NCBI RefSeq assembly: GCF_000439085.1
Contig: NZ_AUUA01000001.1
Span: forward strand, 496,001 to 560,000
Direction: 5' to 3'
Length of the DNA: 64,000 nucleotides
Origin: Leminorella grimontii ATCC 33999 = DSM 5078
GTDB lineage: Bacteria; Pseudomonadota; Gammaproteobacteria; Enterobacterales; Enterobacteriaceae
Of the stretch, positions 17,121 to 24,888 are shown in pieces; positions within the stretch are counted from its first letter, which is position 1; each line of letters begins with the position of its first letter. Both the position numbers and the translations under genes were made by a program. Under the pieces are notes generated by a model. It worked only from the letters and a program-made list of their open reading frames with translations. It did not search any database and was not told where the DNA came from.

Positions 17121-18224
17121 CTACTTGCCGTCTCCCAGCGTCTCTTCAAGGTCCGGCACTCTGTCTGAAGGCTCCGGCACTTCGTCCATCCAGGCGGATA
17201 TAAGCCTGTATGATACCGCCAGCACGACGGGGCCGATAAACAGGCCAATCATGCCAAACGCCAACAGGCCGCCGATAACGCCCGAGAGAATAAGCAGCAG
17301 AGGCAGGTTCGCGCCCATACGAATCAGCGCCGGACGCAGGAAGTTGTCCAGTGAAACGACGACGCAGCTCCAGACCAGCAGCACCGTTCCCCAGGTGTTG
17401 TCACCGCTCCAGTAGAGCCAAATCACCGCAGGGAAAAGAACCAGGCCGGGGCCAATCTGGGCCAAACAGCAGATGACCATCAACACGGTCAGCAGCGTTG
17501 CATAAGGAATGCCAGCAACGGCGAGCCCGATGCCGCCCAGCAGCGCCTGAACCATTGCCGTAACCACGACGCCGAGCGCAACGGCGCGAATCGCCTGAGC
17601 CCCCAGAATCACCGCTGCCTCTCCGCGCTCTTCCGCCAGGCGCAGTGCAAAATGTCGAATGCCTTTAGCGACCGCTTCGCCCTTGGCGTAGAGGATGGCG
17701 CTAAAGACCACCATCAGCGTGCCGTGCAGCACAAAGCTTCCCACGTGGGCGGCCTGAGACACAAACCAGGTCGTTGCCGCGCCGGCATAGGGCTGCACCT
17801 TCGCGACCAGCGATTTTCCGCCGTCGGAAATCAAACTTTGCCAGCCATGATGAAGGCGCTCGCCAACCATGGGAACGTCTTCCAGCCAGTTGAGGCTTGG
17901 AATGTGCCAGTTCTGAGAGTCGCCCAGCCAGCTGACAAGTTGGCCGCTGTTATCGACAATGCTGTTGATGACCAGGCTGAACGGCAGTACGAACAGCAGC
18001 ACCAGCAGCAGCGTCATAATCACAACGGCCGGCGACCGCTTGCCGCCGGTGAGCTTTTGTACGCGCAGCAGCAGCGGCCAGGTCGCGATGACCACCATTC
18101 CTGCCCAGGCAAAGCCGAGTACGAAGGGGCGGATTACCCAAAGGCTGGCAACGATAAGTATTGTGATAAACAGTACGCCAAACATCAGGCGGGCAAGATC
18201 TAAGCGCTTTTGTGGTTGAGTCAT
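17121..18224 (-). CDS. ydiK: AI-2E family membrane transporter YdiK
   Basis: The 367-residue inner-membrane protein has about eight hydrophobic spans in the AI-2E/UPF0118 pattern, including FVLGFAWAGMVVIATWPLLL near the start and the late GMIGLFIGPVVLAVSYRLISAWM before a polar Asp/Glu-rich tail. It is a paralogue of TqsA at 1709-2788 but clearly of the YdiK subgroup, since it lies beside ydiJ and menI as in E. coli. The transported substrate of YdiK is not established. The ATG at 18224 is the natural start. A perfect 15-bp palindrome lies 33-47 bases upstream. Confidence 0.88.
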   Translation of the reverse strand: MTQPQKRLDLARLMFGVLFITILIVASLWVIRPFVLGFAWAGMVVIATWPLLLRVQKLTGGKRSPAVVIMTLLLVLLFVLPFSLVINSIVDNSGQLVSWLGDSQNWHIPSLNWLEDVPMVGERLHHGWQSLISDGGKSLVAKVQPYAGAATTWFVSQAAHVGSFVLHGTLMVVFSAILYAKGEAVAKGIRHFALRLAEERGEAAVILGAQAIRAVALGVVVTAMVQALLGGIGLAVAGIPYATLLTVLMVICCLAQIGPGLVLFPAVIWLYWSGDNTWGTVLLVWSCVVVSLDNFLRPALIRMGANLPLLLILSGVIGGLLAFGMIGLFIGPVVLAVSYRLISAWMDEVPEPSDRVPDLEETLGDGK

Positions 18225-18256
18225 GAACCATACTCGTTGTAGATGAATGGGTTATT

Positions 18257-18271
18257 GTTGATATTATCAAC
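18257..18271. promoter_or_regulatory. Perfect palindrome upstream of ydiK, possible operator
   Basis: GTTGATATTATCAAC is a perfect 7+1+7 dyad located 33-47 bases before the ydiK ATG, in the promoter position. I do not recognise the regulator. The remainder of 18225-18523 is the divergent ydiK/ydiJ promoter region. Confidence 0.4.
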
Positions 18272-18462
18272 GATAGGCGGTACTTGCGCCACCGTAATTC
18301 ATGACGGGAAAAAATTCTCCTTTTTGCCATAATGTTAATGATGTGTTGTTTCAAGGTTTAATGCTGAATGGCGTCGTTTTGTCACCGGGATAATTTTCTC
18401 TACGGGCTACGCAAACGGCGGCAGCGTGTGCTAGTCTGCGGGATTGGGTAATGTTTTAAGAA

Positions 18463-18486
18463 TGCCTCGTTAAACCTGTCGAGGCA
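18463..18486 (+). other. Hairpin in the leader of ydiJ
   Basis: TGCCTCG (18463-18469) pairs with CGAGGCA (18480-18486) around a 10-base loop, 38 bases before the ydiJ ATG. It has no T-run. It could be the remnant of a terminator or an mRNA-stability element. Confidence 0.3.
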
Positions 18487-18523
18487 GATGAATAGATAAG
18501 AAAAAAAGAAGAGATTAACGGCA

Positions 18524-21500
18524 ATGATTCCTCAGCTCAAACAGGCGCCGGGCGTCGATGCACTGGTGAACGCGTATTTAGCGGCGCTGAAGCGCTCAGG
18601 CTTTAGCGGCGACGTAGCGACGCAGTTTGCCGATCGCCTGACGATGGCGACCGACAACAGTATTTATCAGCTTTTGCCTCAGGCGATCGTTTTCCCCCGT
18701 TCTACCGCTGACGTGGTGCTGATTGCGCGCACGGCCAGCGCGGATGAATACCAAAGCCTGCGCTTTACGCCCAGAGGCGGAGGTACGGGAACCAACGGGC
18801 AGTCGCTAAATGACGGCATCGTGGTGGATATGTCCCGCTATATGAACCGCATTCTGGAGCTGAACACGGAAGAAGGGTGGGTTCGGGTTGAGGCCGGCGT
18901 GATTAAAGACCAGCTCAATCAGTACCTCAAGCCCCATGGCTTTTTTTTCTCGCCGGAGCTTTCCACCAGCAACCGCGCCACGCTCGGCGGCATGGTCAAT
19001 ACTGATGCGTCAGGACAGGGCTCGCTGGCCTATGGCAAAACGTCCGATCACGTTTTGGGGCTGCGAAGCGTGCTGTTAAACGGCGAACTGCTTGATACGT
19101 ATCCTATGCCGGTTGCGCTGGCCGAAGGGCTGGCGGCGCAAAAGACCCGCGTCGGCGAGGTTTATCGCACCGTAATGGAACGCTGCCGAACCCAGCGCCA
19201 GCTGATTTTGGACAAGTTTCCAAAGCTGAACCGCTTTCTGACCGGCTACGATTTGAAGCACGTCTACAGCGACGACCTGCAAACGTTCGACTTAACCCGA
19301 ATCTTAACCGGTTCTGAAGGTTCTTTGGCGTTCATCACCGAAGCCCGCCTAAATATCACTCGCCTGCCGTCGGTTCGGCGGCTGGTTAACGTCAAATATG
19401 ACAGTTTCGATTCCGCGTTGCGCAATGCACCGCTGATGGTCGAGGCCAAGGCGCTTTCTGTCGAAACCGTAGACTCCAAGGTGTTTAACCTGGCCCGCGA
19501 GGACATCGTTTGGGAGTCGGTAAAAAATCTCATTACTGACGTGCCCGGTAAAGACATGCAGGGCCTTAACATCATTGAATTCGCCGGCGACGATGAGGCG
19601 CTTATCGCCCGTCAGGTAGAGGCGCTTTGCGCCAGGCTTGACGAACTGATGGAAAATAGCGAGGCCGGCGTTATTGGCTACCAGCTGTGCAGCGACTTGG
19701 CCGACATTGAGCGCATTTACGGCATGCGTAAAAAGGCGGTAGGCCTTTTGGGTAACGCCAAGGGCTTGGCAAAGCCGATCCCTTTTGCAGAAGACACCTG
19801 CGTTCCTCCCGAACACTTAGCCGACTATATTGCGGAGTTCCGCGCGCTGCTGGACGGCCACGGCTTGGCCTACGGCATGTTCGGGCACGTTGACGCCGGC
19901 GTGCTGCACGTTCGCCCCGCGCTCGACATGTGCGATCCGCAGCAGGAACGCTTGATGAAGCAGCTGTCCGACAGCATCGTCGCGCTAACGGCCAAGTACG
20001 GCGGATTGTTGTGGGGTGAGCACGGTAAGGGCTTCAGGGCTGAATACAGCGCCGAATTCTTCGGTGAGGAACTCTATGCAGAGCTTCGGCGGATTAAAGG
20101 CGCTTTCGACCCGCTTAATCGCCTTAATCCAGGGAAAATCTGTACGCCACTGGAGAGCGATGCGCCGCTGTTGAAAGTGGACGCCGTTAAGCGGGGGACC
20201 TACGATCGGCAGATCCCTTTAGCGGTAAGAACGTCGTTTAAAGGCGCGATGGAGTGCAACGGTAACGGCCTGTGCTTCAATTTCGATGTGAACAGTCCGA
20301 TGTGCCCCTCGATGAAGGTCAGCGGCGATCGCGTTCATTCGCCGAAGGGGCGCGCGACTCTGGTAAGAGAATGGCTGCGCCAGCTGGCGGAGGCGGGCGT
20401 AGATCCGTTGGAGATTGAGCAAAAGCTGTCGCAGCGGCGCTTGAGCTGGCGCGAGCTTTTGGCCAAAACGCAAAACGCCTTGGCTAAGCATAAGGGAGAG
20501 TATGACTTCTCCCACGAAGTTAAAGCGTCGATGTCCGCCTGTCTGGCCTGTAAGGCTTGCTCGACCCAGTGCCCGATAAAGATTGACGTGCCTGCCTTCC
20601 GCTCTCGCTTTTTACAGCTTTACCACACCCGCTATTTCCGCCCGGCCAGAGACTATCTGGTGGCGTCGGTTGAGAGCTACGCGCCGCTGATGGCCAAGGC
20701 GCCCAAGGTGTTTAACTTCTTCATTCGACAGCCGTGGATGCAGGCCATTGGCGCAAAGGGCATCGGCATGGTCAACTTGCCGCAGCTGTCAACGCCTACG
20801 CTGAAACAGCAGCTGCAGGGGCACCGCGCCTGTTCTATTACGCTGGAACAGCTCGAAACCATGGCCGTCGAACAGCGTCAGCGTCACGTGCTGGTGGTTC
20901 AGGATCCGTTCACCAGCTATTACGACGCGGCGGTAGTGGCCGACTTTGTCCGGCTGATAGAGAAACTGGGCATGACGCCGGTACTGCTGCCGTTTAGCCC
21001 CAACGGCAAGGCGCAGCATATTAAGGGCTTCCTGCGGCAGTTTGCGCAAACCGCTAAACGCACGTCAGAAGCCTTAAACCGAGTGGCAAGGCTGGGGATC
21101 CCCATGGTGGGAGTCGATCCGGCGCTGGTGCTGTGCTATCGAGATGAATATAAACAAATTCTTGGCGAAGCTCGGGGCGAGTTTCAGGTTCTTCTCGTGC
21201 ATGAGTGGCTGACGGCTAATCTTCACCTGCTGCCGGAAAAGGCCGTAGCGGCGGAGCCGTGGTATCTGTTTGGCCACTGTACCGAAAGCACCGCGCTACC
21301 GAACAGCGGCCGACAGTGGCAAGGCCTGTTCGGTCGAGTCGGCGCTACGCTGAATACGATAAATTTGGGCTGCTGCGGCATGGCGGGAACTTATGGCCAT
21401 GAGGCCGACAATGCCGAAAATTCGGCGGCGATTTACGCGCTGTCCTGGCAAAAGGCGCTGGCGGGTAAAAGCGCAAGCCGCTGCCTGGCGACCGGCTATT

Positions 21501-21577
21501 CGTGCCGCAGCCAGGTGAAACGGTTTAATCAGGTTGTGTTAAAGCATCCGCTCCAGGCGCTGCTGGAGCTGGTTTAA
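18524..21577 (+). CDS. ydiJ: FAD/4Fe-4S oxidoreductase YdiJ (D-2-hydroxyglutarate dehydrogenase type)
   Basis: The 1017-residue protein (E. coli 1018) fuses an FAD-binding PCMH domain (about 45-270, with RFTPRGGGTGTNGQSLNDGIVVD), an FAD-linked oxidase C-terminal domain (about 270-540, with FGHVDAGVLHVRP and GEHGKGFR), a ferredoxin-like segment with Cys clusters including CLACKACSTQCPIK (about 672-685), and a C-terminal Cys-Cys-Gly domain (NLGCCGMAGTYGHE, about 945-958). E. coli YdiJ is reported to oxidise D-2-hydroxyglutarate, a by-product of SerA. The electron acceptor here is not visible. It is followed by menI after 23 bases and then zntB, probably as one transcript. Confidence 0.9.
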   Translation: MIPQLKQAPGVDALVNAYLAALKRSGFSGDVATQFADRLTMATDNSIYQLLPQAIVFPRSTADVVLIARTASADEYQSLRFTPRGGGTGTNGQSLNDGIVVDMSRYMNRILELNTEEGWVRVEAGVIKDQLNQYLKPHGFFFSPELSTSNRATLGGMVNTDASGQGSLAYGKTSDHVLGLRSVLLNGELLDTYPMPVALAEGLAAQKTRVGEVYRTVMERCRTQRQLILDKFPKLNRFLTGYDLKHVYSDDLQTFDLTRILTGSEGSLAFITEARLNITRLPSVRRLVNVKYDSFDSALRNAPLMVEAKALSVETVDSKVFNLAREDIVWESVKNLITDVPGKDMQGLNIIEFAGDDEALIARQVEALCARLDELMENSEAGVIGYQLCSDLADIERIYGMRKKAVGLLGNAKGLAKPIPFAEDTCVPPEHLADYIAEFRALLDGHGLAYGMFGHVDAGVLHVRPALDMCDPQQERLMKQLSDSIVALTAKYGGLLWGEHGKGFRAEYSAEFFGEELYAELRRIKGAFDPLNRLNPGKICTPLESDAPLLKVDAVKRGTYDRQIPLAVRTSFKGAMECNGNGLCFNFDVNSPMCPSMKVSGDRVHSPKGRATLVREWLRQLAEAGVDPLEIEQKLSQRRLSWRELLAKTQNALAKHKGEYDFSHEVKASMSACLACKACSTQCPIKIDVPAFRSRFLQLYHTRYFRPARDYLVASVESYAPLMAKAPKVFNFFIRQPWMQAIGAKGIGMVNLPQLSTPTLKQQLQGHRACSITLEQLETMAVEQRQRHVLVVQDPFTSYYDAAVVADFVRLIEKLGMTPVLLPFSPNGKAQHIKGFLRQFAQTAKRTSEALNRVARLGIPMVGVDPALVLCYRDEYKQILGEARGEFQVLLVHEWLTANLHLLPEKAVAAEPWYLFGHCTESTALPNSGRQWQGLFGRVGATLNTINLGCCGMAGTYGHEADNAENSAAIYALSWQKALAGKSASRCLATGYSCRSQVKRFNQVVLKHPLQALLELV

Positions 21578-21600
21578 TTGATGAGATGAGGTAGTGCAGT

Positions 21601-22023
21601 ATGTGGAAACGCCAAACGACGCTGGAGGCGCTAAACCAACTTTCCAAAGGCACGATGATGGAGCATATCGACATCGTCTTTACCCAAATCGGGCCGGATT
21701 TCCTTGAGGCGACCATGCCGGTCGACCGACGCACCACGCAGACGTTTGGCCTGCTGCACGGCGGCGCGTCCGTCGTTCTGGCTGAAACTATCGGCTCGGT
21801 AGCAGGTTATCTTTGTACCGAGGGCGACAGGCTGGTTGTCGGCGTCGAAATTAACGCTAACCACGTCCGCTCCGCGCGCCAGGGGCGGGTGCGCGGTGTC
21901 GCTAAAGCGGTGCATTTGGGGCGTAGCCAGCAGGTATGGGATATCCGTATTTACGACGAAGCCGACAAGCTGTGCTGCATTTCCCGGCTTACAACGTCCG
22001 TTTTGGATAAAAAGGCCGATTAA
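21601..22023 (+). CDS. menI: 1,4-dihydroxy-2-naphthoyl-CoA hydrolase (hotdog thioesterase)
   Basis: MenI (YdiI) releases 1,4-dihydroxy-2-naphthoate from its CoA ester in menaquinone synthesis. The 140-residue hotdog protein aligns with E. coli MenI (136) through WKRQTTLEALNQL at the start, the catalytic segment PFGLLHGGASVVLAET (seen here as TFGLLHGGASVVLAET, with the Gln/His/Glu positions around 48-64), and VVGVEINANHVRSARQGRVRG. It starts 23 bases after ydiJ, with GAGGTAG just before the ATG, as in the E. coli ydiJ-ydiI pair. Confidence 0.93.
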   Translation: MWKRQTTLEALNQLSKGTMMEHIDIVFTQIGPDFLEATMPVDRRTTQTFGLLHGGASVVLAETIGSVAGYLCTEGDRLVVGVEINANHVRSARQGRVRGVAKAVHLGRSQQVWDIRIYDEADKLCCISRLTTSVLDKKAD

Positions 22024-22057
22024 TTCAGGAGACGACGCTCAAAAAAAGGTGGTCTAC

Positions 22058-23041
22058 GTGGAGAAGATAACCGGTAAACAGCTGTTGGTTTCTCAAGCAA
22101 TACACGCCTGGCAGCTGGACGGCAAGGGGGGCGTACTCCCAATTACGGACGACACGGTGGCGTCCGGCTCTATGCCGTGCTGGCTGCATTTTGACTATGA
22201 GCAGCCGGAAAGCCTGGCCTGGTTGAACGCGACCGAGCTGCTGCCGGAGTCCTTTAAGGATGCTCTGGCGGGAGAAAGCTGCCGCCCCAGAGTTTCACGC
22301 CAGGGCGAGGGGACGCTTATCGTCTTGAGAAGCGTTAATCTGAACAATGAGTCTTTACCCGATCCGCTGGTTACGCTGAGGGTGTATTTAACCGAAAGCC
22401 TGATCGTTTCGACTCGCCATCGACCAATCCACGCCATAGACGAAGTCGGTCAGGACTTGATGAACCACAGCGGTCCGACGCACGTCGGCGGTTGGCTGGT
22501 TGATATTCTTGATGCGCTGACCGACAGGGTGAGCGACTTTATTGACGATATTCACGGGCGCGTCATTGAGCTGGAAGACGGCCTGCTGGAGCAAGAAGTT
22601 CCTGAACGGGGAGAAATTGCGCTGATCCGTAAGCAGCTTATTGTGTTACGTCGTCACTTAATGCCGCAGCGCGACGTTTTCTCTCGCCTGGCCAACGAAC
22701 GCTTTCCCTGGATGAGCAATGAAGACCGCCACCGCATGCAGGATATCGCCGAGCGGCTGGGAAGAGGGCTTGACGATCTCGACGCCACGATTGCCCGCAC
22801 GGCGGTGATTGTCGATGAAATTAACTCGCTGCTGGCGGACGCCATGAACCGCCGAACCTACACCATGTCGCTGATGGCGATGCTGTTTTTGCCGGCGACG
22901 TTTCTTACCGGCCTGTTTGGCGTCAATCTGGGCGGGATCCCGGGGGGAGATAAAGGTAACGCCTTTGCCATTTTCTGCCTGTGCCTGGGGGTTCTTGGCG
23001 GCGGGGTTCTCTGGTGGCTTAAGCGGAGCAAGTGGCTGTAG
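22058..23041 (+). CDS. zntB: Zinc transporter ZntB (CorA family)
   Basis: ZntB is an inner-membrane pentameric transporter of the CorA superfamily that moves zinc. A GTG start at 22058, with AAGGTGG six bases upstream, gives 327 residues, exactly the E. coli length; the long in-frame extension to 21836 overlaps menI and is not coding. The large cytoplasmic domain (about 1-265) contains DALAGESCRPRVSRQGEGTLIVLR. Two membrane helices follow, the first ending in the signature GVNLGGIPGG (ZntB form of the CorA GMN loop region), and the protein ends WWLKRSKWL. It begins 34 bases after menI. A strong terminator ends this ydiJ-menI-zntB unit, an arrangement different from E. coli, where zntB is distant. 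Confidence 0.94.
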   Translation: MEKITGKQLLVSQAIHAWQLDGKGGVLPITDDTVASGSMPCWLHFDYEQPESLAWLNATELLPESFKDALAGESCRPRVSRQGEGTLIVLRSVNLNNESLPDPLVTLRVYLTESLIVSTRHRPIHAIDEVGQDLMNHSGPTHVGGWLVDILDALTDRVSDFIDDIHGRVIELEDGLLEQEVPERGEIALIRKQLIVLRRHLMPQRDVFSRLANERFPWMSNEDRHRMQDIAERLGRGLDDLDATIARTAVIVDEINSLLADAMNRRTYTMSLMAMLFLPATFLTGLFGVNLGGIPGGDKGNAFAIFCLCLGVLGGGVLWWLKRSKWL

Positions 23042-23050
23042 CCCGACGGT

Positions 23051-23079
23051 AAAAAAGGCGGAAATCCGCCTTTTTTCTT
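23051..23079. terminator. Strong bidirectional terminator, zntB and ttcA
   Basis: AAAAAAGGCGGA / TCCGCCTTTTTT forms a perfect stem with T6 on both strands, between convergent genes. Confidence 0.95.
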
Positions 23080-23091
23080 TTCAACCCGACG

Positions 23092-24015
23092 CTATTTAAC
23101 TTCAACGACGTTAATACCCAGCTCGTTTTCATCCTGAGCCTCAAAGCCTGCGGGATGCAGAGGCAGTTCTTCTCTGTCGAACGCCAGATCGCCGCCGTCG
23201 GGAAGATCCATTCCCTGCTTTATTGCCGTGAAGTCAAACAGCTCGCGGTCGCACAGGTGCGACGGCACGACGTTTTGCATGGCGCTGAACATGGTTTCAA
23301 TACGGCCAGGATAGCGCTTGTCCCACTCTCTGAGCATCTCTTTAATCACCTGACGCTGCAGGTTGGGCTGGGAGCCGCATAGGTTGCAGGGGATGATTGG
23401 GAACGCCTTGGCGTCGGCATAGCGCTCGATGTCTTTCTCGCGACAGTAGGCCAGCGGGCGGATCACGATGTGCTTGCCGTCATCGCTGATGAGCTTGGGC
23501 GGCATGCCCTTAAGCTTACCGCCGTAGAACATGTTTAAGAACAGCGTTTGCAGCATATCGTCGCGGTGATGGCCCAGCGCGATTTTGGTTGCGCCAAGCT
23601 CCGTTGCCGTCCGGTAAAGAATGCCGCGGCGCAGGCGTGAACAGAGCGAGCAGGTGGTTTTTCCTTCAGGGATCTTCTCTTTTACGATGCCGTAGGTGTT
23701 TTCTTCTACGATTTTGTACTCAATGCCGAGGGTGGACAGGTATTCCGGCAGAACGTGTTCGGGAAAGCCGGGCTGCTTTTGGTCCAGGTTGACGGCGATA
23801 AGCTCAAATTTTACCGGGGCGCTGCGCTGCAGGTTTTGCAGGATGTCCAGCATGGTGTAGCTGTCTTTACCGCCTGAAAGGCACACCATGACGCGATCGC
23901 CTTCTTCGATCATTGAGAAATCCGCAATGGCTTCGCCTACGCCGCGGCGTAACCGCTTGTGCAGTTTGTTCAGATTGTATTGCTGTTTTTGGTTTAGCGT
24001 AGCGCTTGTGCTCAT
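23092..24015 (-). CDS. ttcA: tRNA 2-thiocytidine(32) synthetase
   Basis: TtcA puts sulfur on cytidine 32 of certain tRNAs, using ATP and a 4Fe-4S cluster. The ATG at 24015 gives 307 residues; an upstream in-frame GTG at 24060 adds 15 unconserved residues. The PP-loop SGGKDS (about 47-52), the Cys pair in [13 protein letters not shown] (about 122-125), a third cysteine near 205-215 in [15 protein letters not shown], and the [19 protein letters not shown] segment are all intact. The C-terminus ends INVVEVK as in E. coli. The ribosome site is weak. It is convergent with zntB; in E. coli the two are also near neighbours. Confidence 0.95.
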   Translation of the reverse strand: MSTSATLNQKQQYNLNKLHKRLRRGVGEAIADFSMIEEGDRVMVCLSGGKDSYTMLDILQNLQRSAPVKFELIAVNLDQKQPGFPEHVLPEYLSTLGIEYKIVEENTYGIVKEKIPEGKTTCSLCSRLRRGILYRTATELGATKIALGHHRDDMLQTLFLNMFYGGKLKGMPPKLISDDGKHIVIRPLAYCREKDIERYADAKAFPIIPCNLCGSQPNLQRQVIKEMLREWDKRYPGRIETMFSAMQNVVPSHLCDRELFDFTAIKQGMDLPDGGDLAFDREELPLHPAGFEAQDENELGINVVEVK

Positions 24016-24474
24016 GACGTTGACTCTGTTCAAAATACCCGGCCGGCGCGGTGGCCGCACGTAAACAATGGGCAGCTATGGTACGGATTATTGCCCTCGT
24101 TGTCACTCGCTCATGATGGAGAGAGCGCTTTGTCGTTTTCCTCTTGGTTCTTGTTCGTGCTTATCAAAAGAAAGGCGCTAATAAAAAGCCGGGAATAGCG
24201 AGCGACGATTAAATAATCAAAAAAAAGAAAGCTGACTGAACAAATAACGTACGAAAAATAGCGCAAATATAATAATAACTGTCAATTATACCAGTGATGT
24301 AAATTTTTCAGATGTATTAAAATCGACAAAGCCAATACAGAGATTCTAAGAAAAATAATGCCGGAATATTCGGCGATACGGTGTTCATTTTTATGAGACG
24401 AGTATACGCATGCCGAAGGCGCTTGCTTTATAGGGATGCAATCAGCGGTCAGGGTTGGGAAAAGGAGATGGAAG
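24016..24474. other. Intergenic region between ttcA and the InsA-like gene
   Basis: About 460 bases of AT-rich DNA containing the divergent promoters. There is a dyad GCCGGAATATTCGGC at 24361-24375. No IS1-type terminal inverted repeat or other gene was recognised. Confidence 0.4.
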
Positions 24475-24762
24475 ATGGTAACTATCGAAGTCACATGCCG
24501 TCACTGCCATGAGACAAAGCCGGTAAGAAAGCACGGTAAAGGCCGAGGAGGCTATCCTCGCTATTTTTGCAATAACTGTAAGCGCACTTTTCAGCTTTCC
24601 TATTTATATCGCGCTCATCAGCCAGGGATGAAAGAAAAAATTCTTGAAATGACCGCCCAGGGCGCAGGGATAAGGCAAACGAGCCGAACGCTGAAAGTCG
24701 GGCTTAATACCGTTATGAGATATTTGAAGGCCTCAGAAGGCGAACTTAGCCATAGCGGCTGA
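24475..24762 (+). CDS. Orphan IS1 InsA-like zinc-ribbon/HTH protein
   Basis: The 95-residue protein parallels IS1 InsA (91 residues). It has a zinc ribbon (CRHCH at 9-13, then YFCNNCKRTFQLSY at about 34-47) followed by a helix-turn-helix whose last part reads RTLKVGLNTVMRYLKASEG, close to the InsA VGLNTIFRHLKNSG. In IS1, InsA is the end-binding repressor, and transposition needs the InsAB' fusion made by frameshifting. No insB frame or IS1 ends are present, and a terminator follows. It is thus an orphan: either the remnant of an insertion or a domesticated DNA-binding protein. The start at 24475 is chosen because AAAGGAGATGG precedes it; in-frame codons upstream to 24436 are not conserved. 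Confidence 0.75.
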   Translation: MVTIEVTCRHCHETKPVRKHGKGRGGYPRYFCNNCKRTFQLSYLYRAHQPGMKEKILEMTAQGAGIRQTSRTLKVGLNTVMRYLKASEGELSHSG

Positions 24763-24844
24763 GATATGATGGGTTAATTTGTTAAAACGGGCGCTTGCCC
24801 AACGTGCTGTACCTTAGAGGTGGTTATTTTAGTTGTAATATTTA

Positions 24845-24874
24845 TAAGGCGCCGAGTTTGGCGCCTTATTTTTT
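24845..24874 (+). terminator. Terminator between the InsA-like gene and nifJ
   Basis: Stem TAAGGCGCC / GGCGCCTTA with a 6-base loop, followed by TTTTTT. It serves the InsA-like gene and may also serve nifJ on the other strand. Confidence 0.85.
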
Positions 24875-24888
24875 CCCGTCGTTGCTCG

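Noticed and set aside
18225-18523. RprA sRNA next to ydiK
   Set aside because: E. coli has RprA beside ydiK. This intergenic region lacks the RprA sequence and its GC-rich terminator.
24016-24888. Complete IS1 element around the InsA-like gene
   Set aside because: No insB frame, no IS1-type terminal repeats and no target duplication were found.
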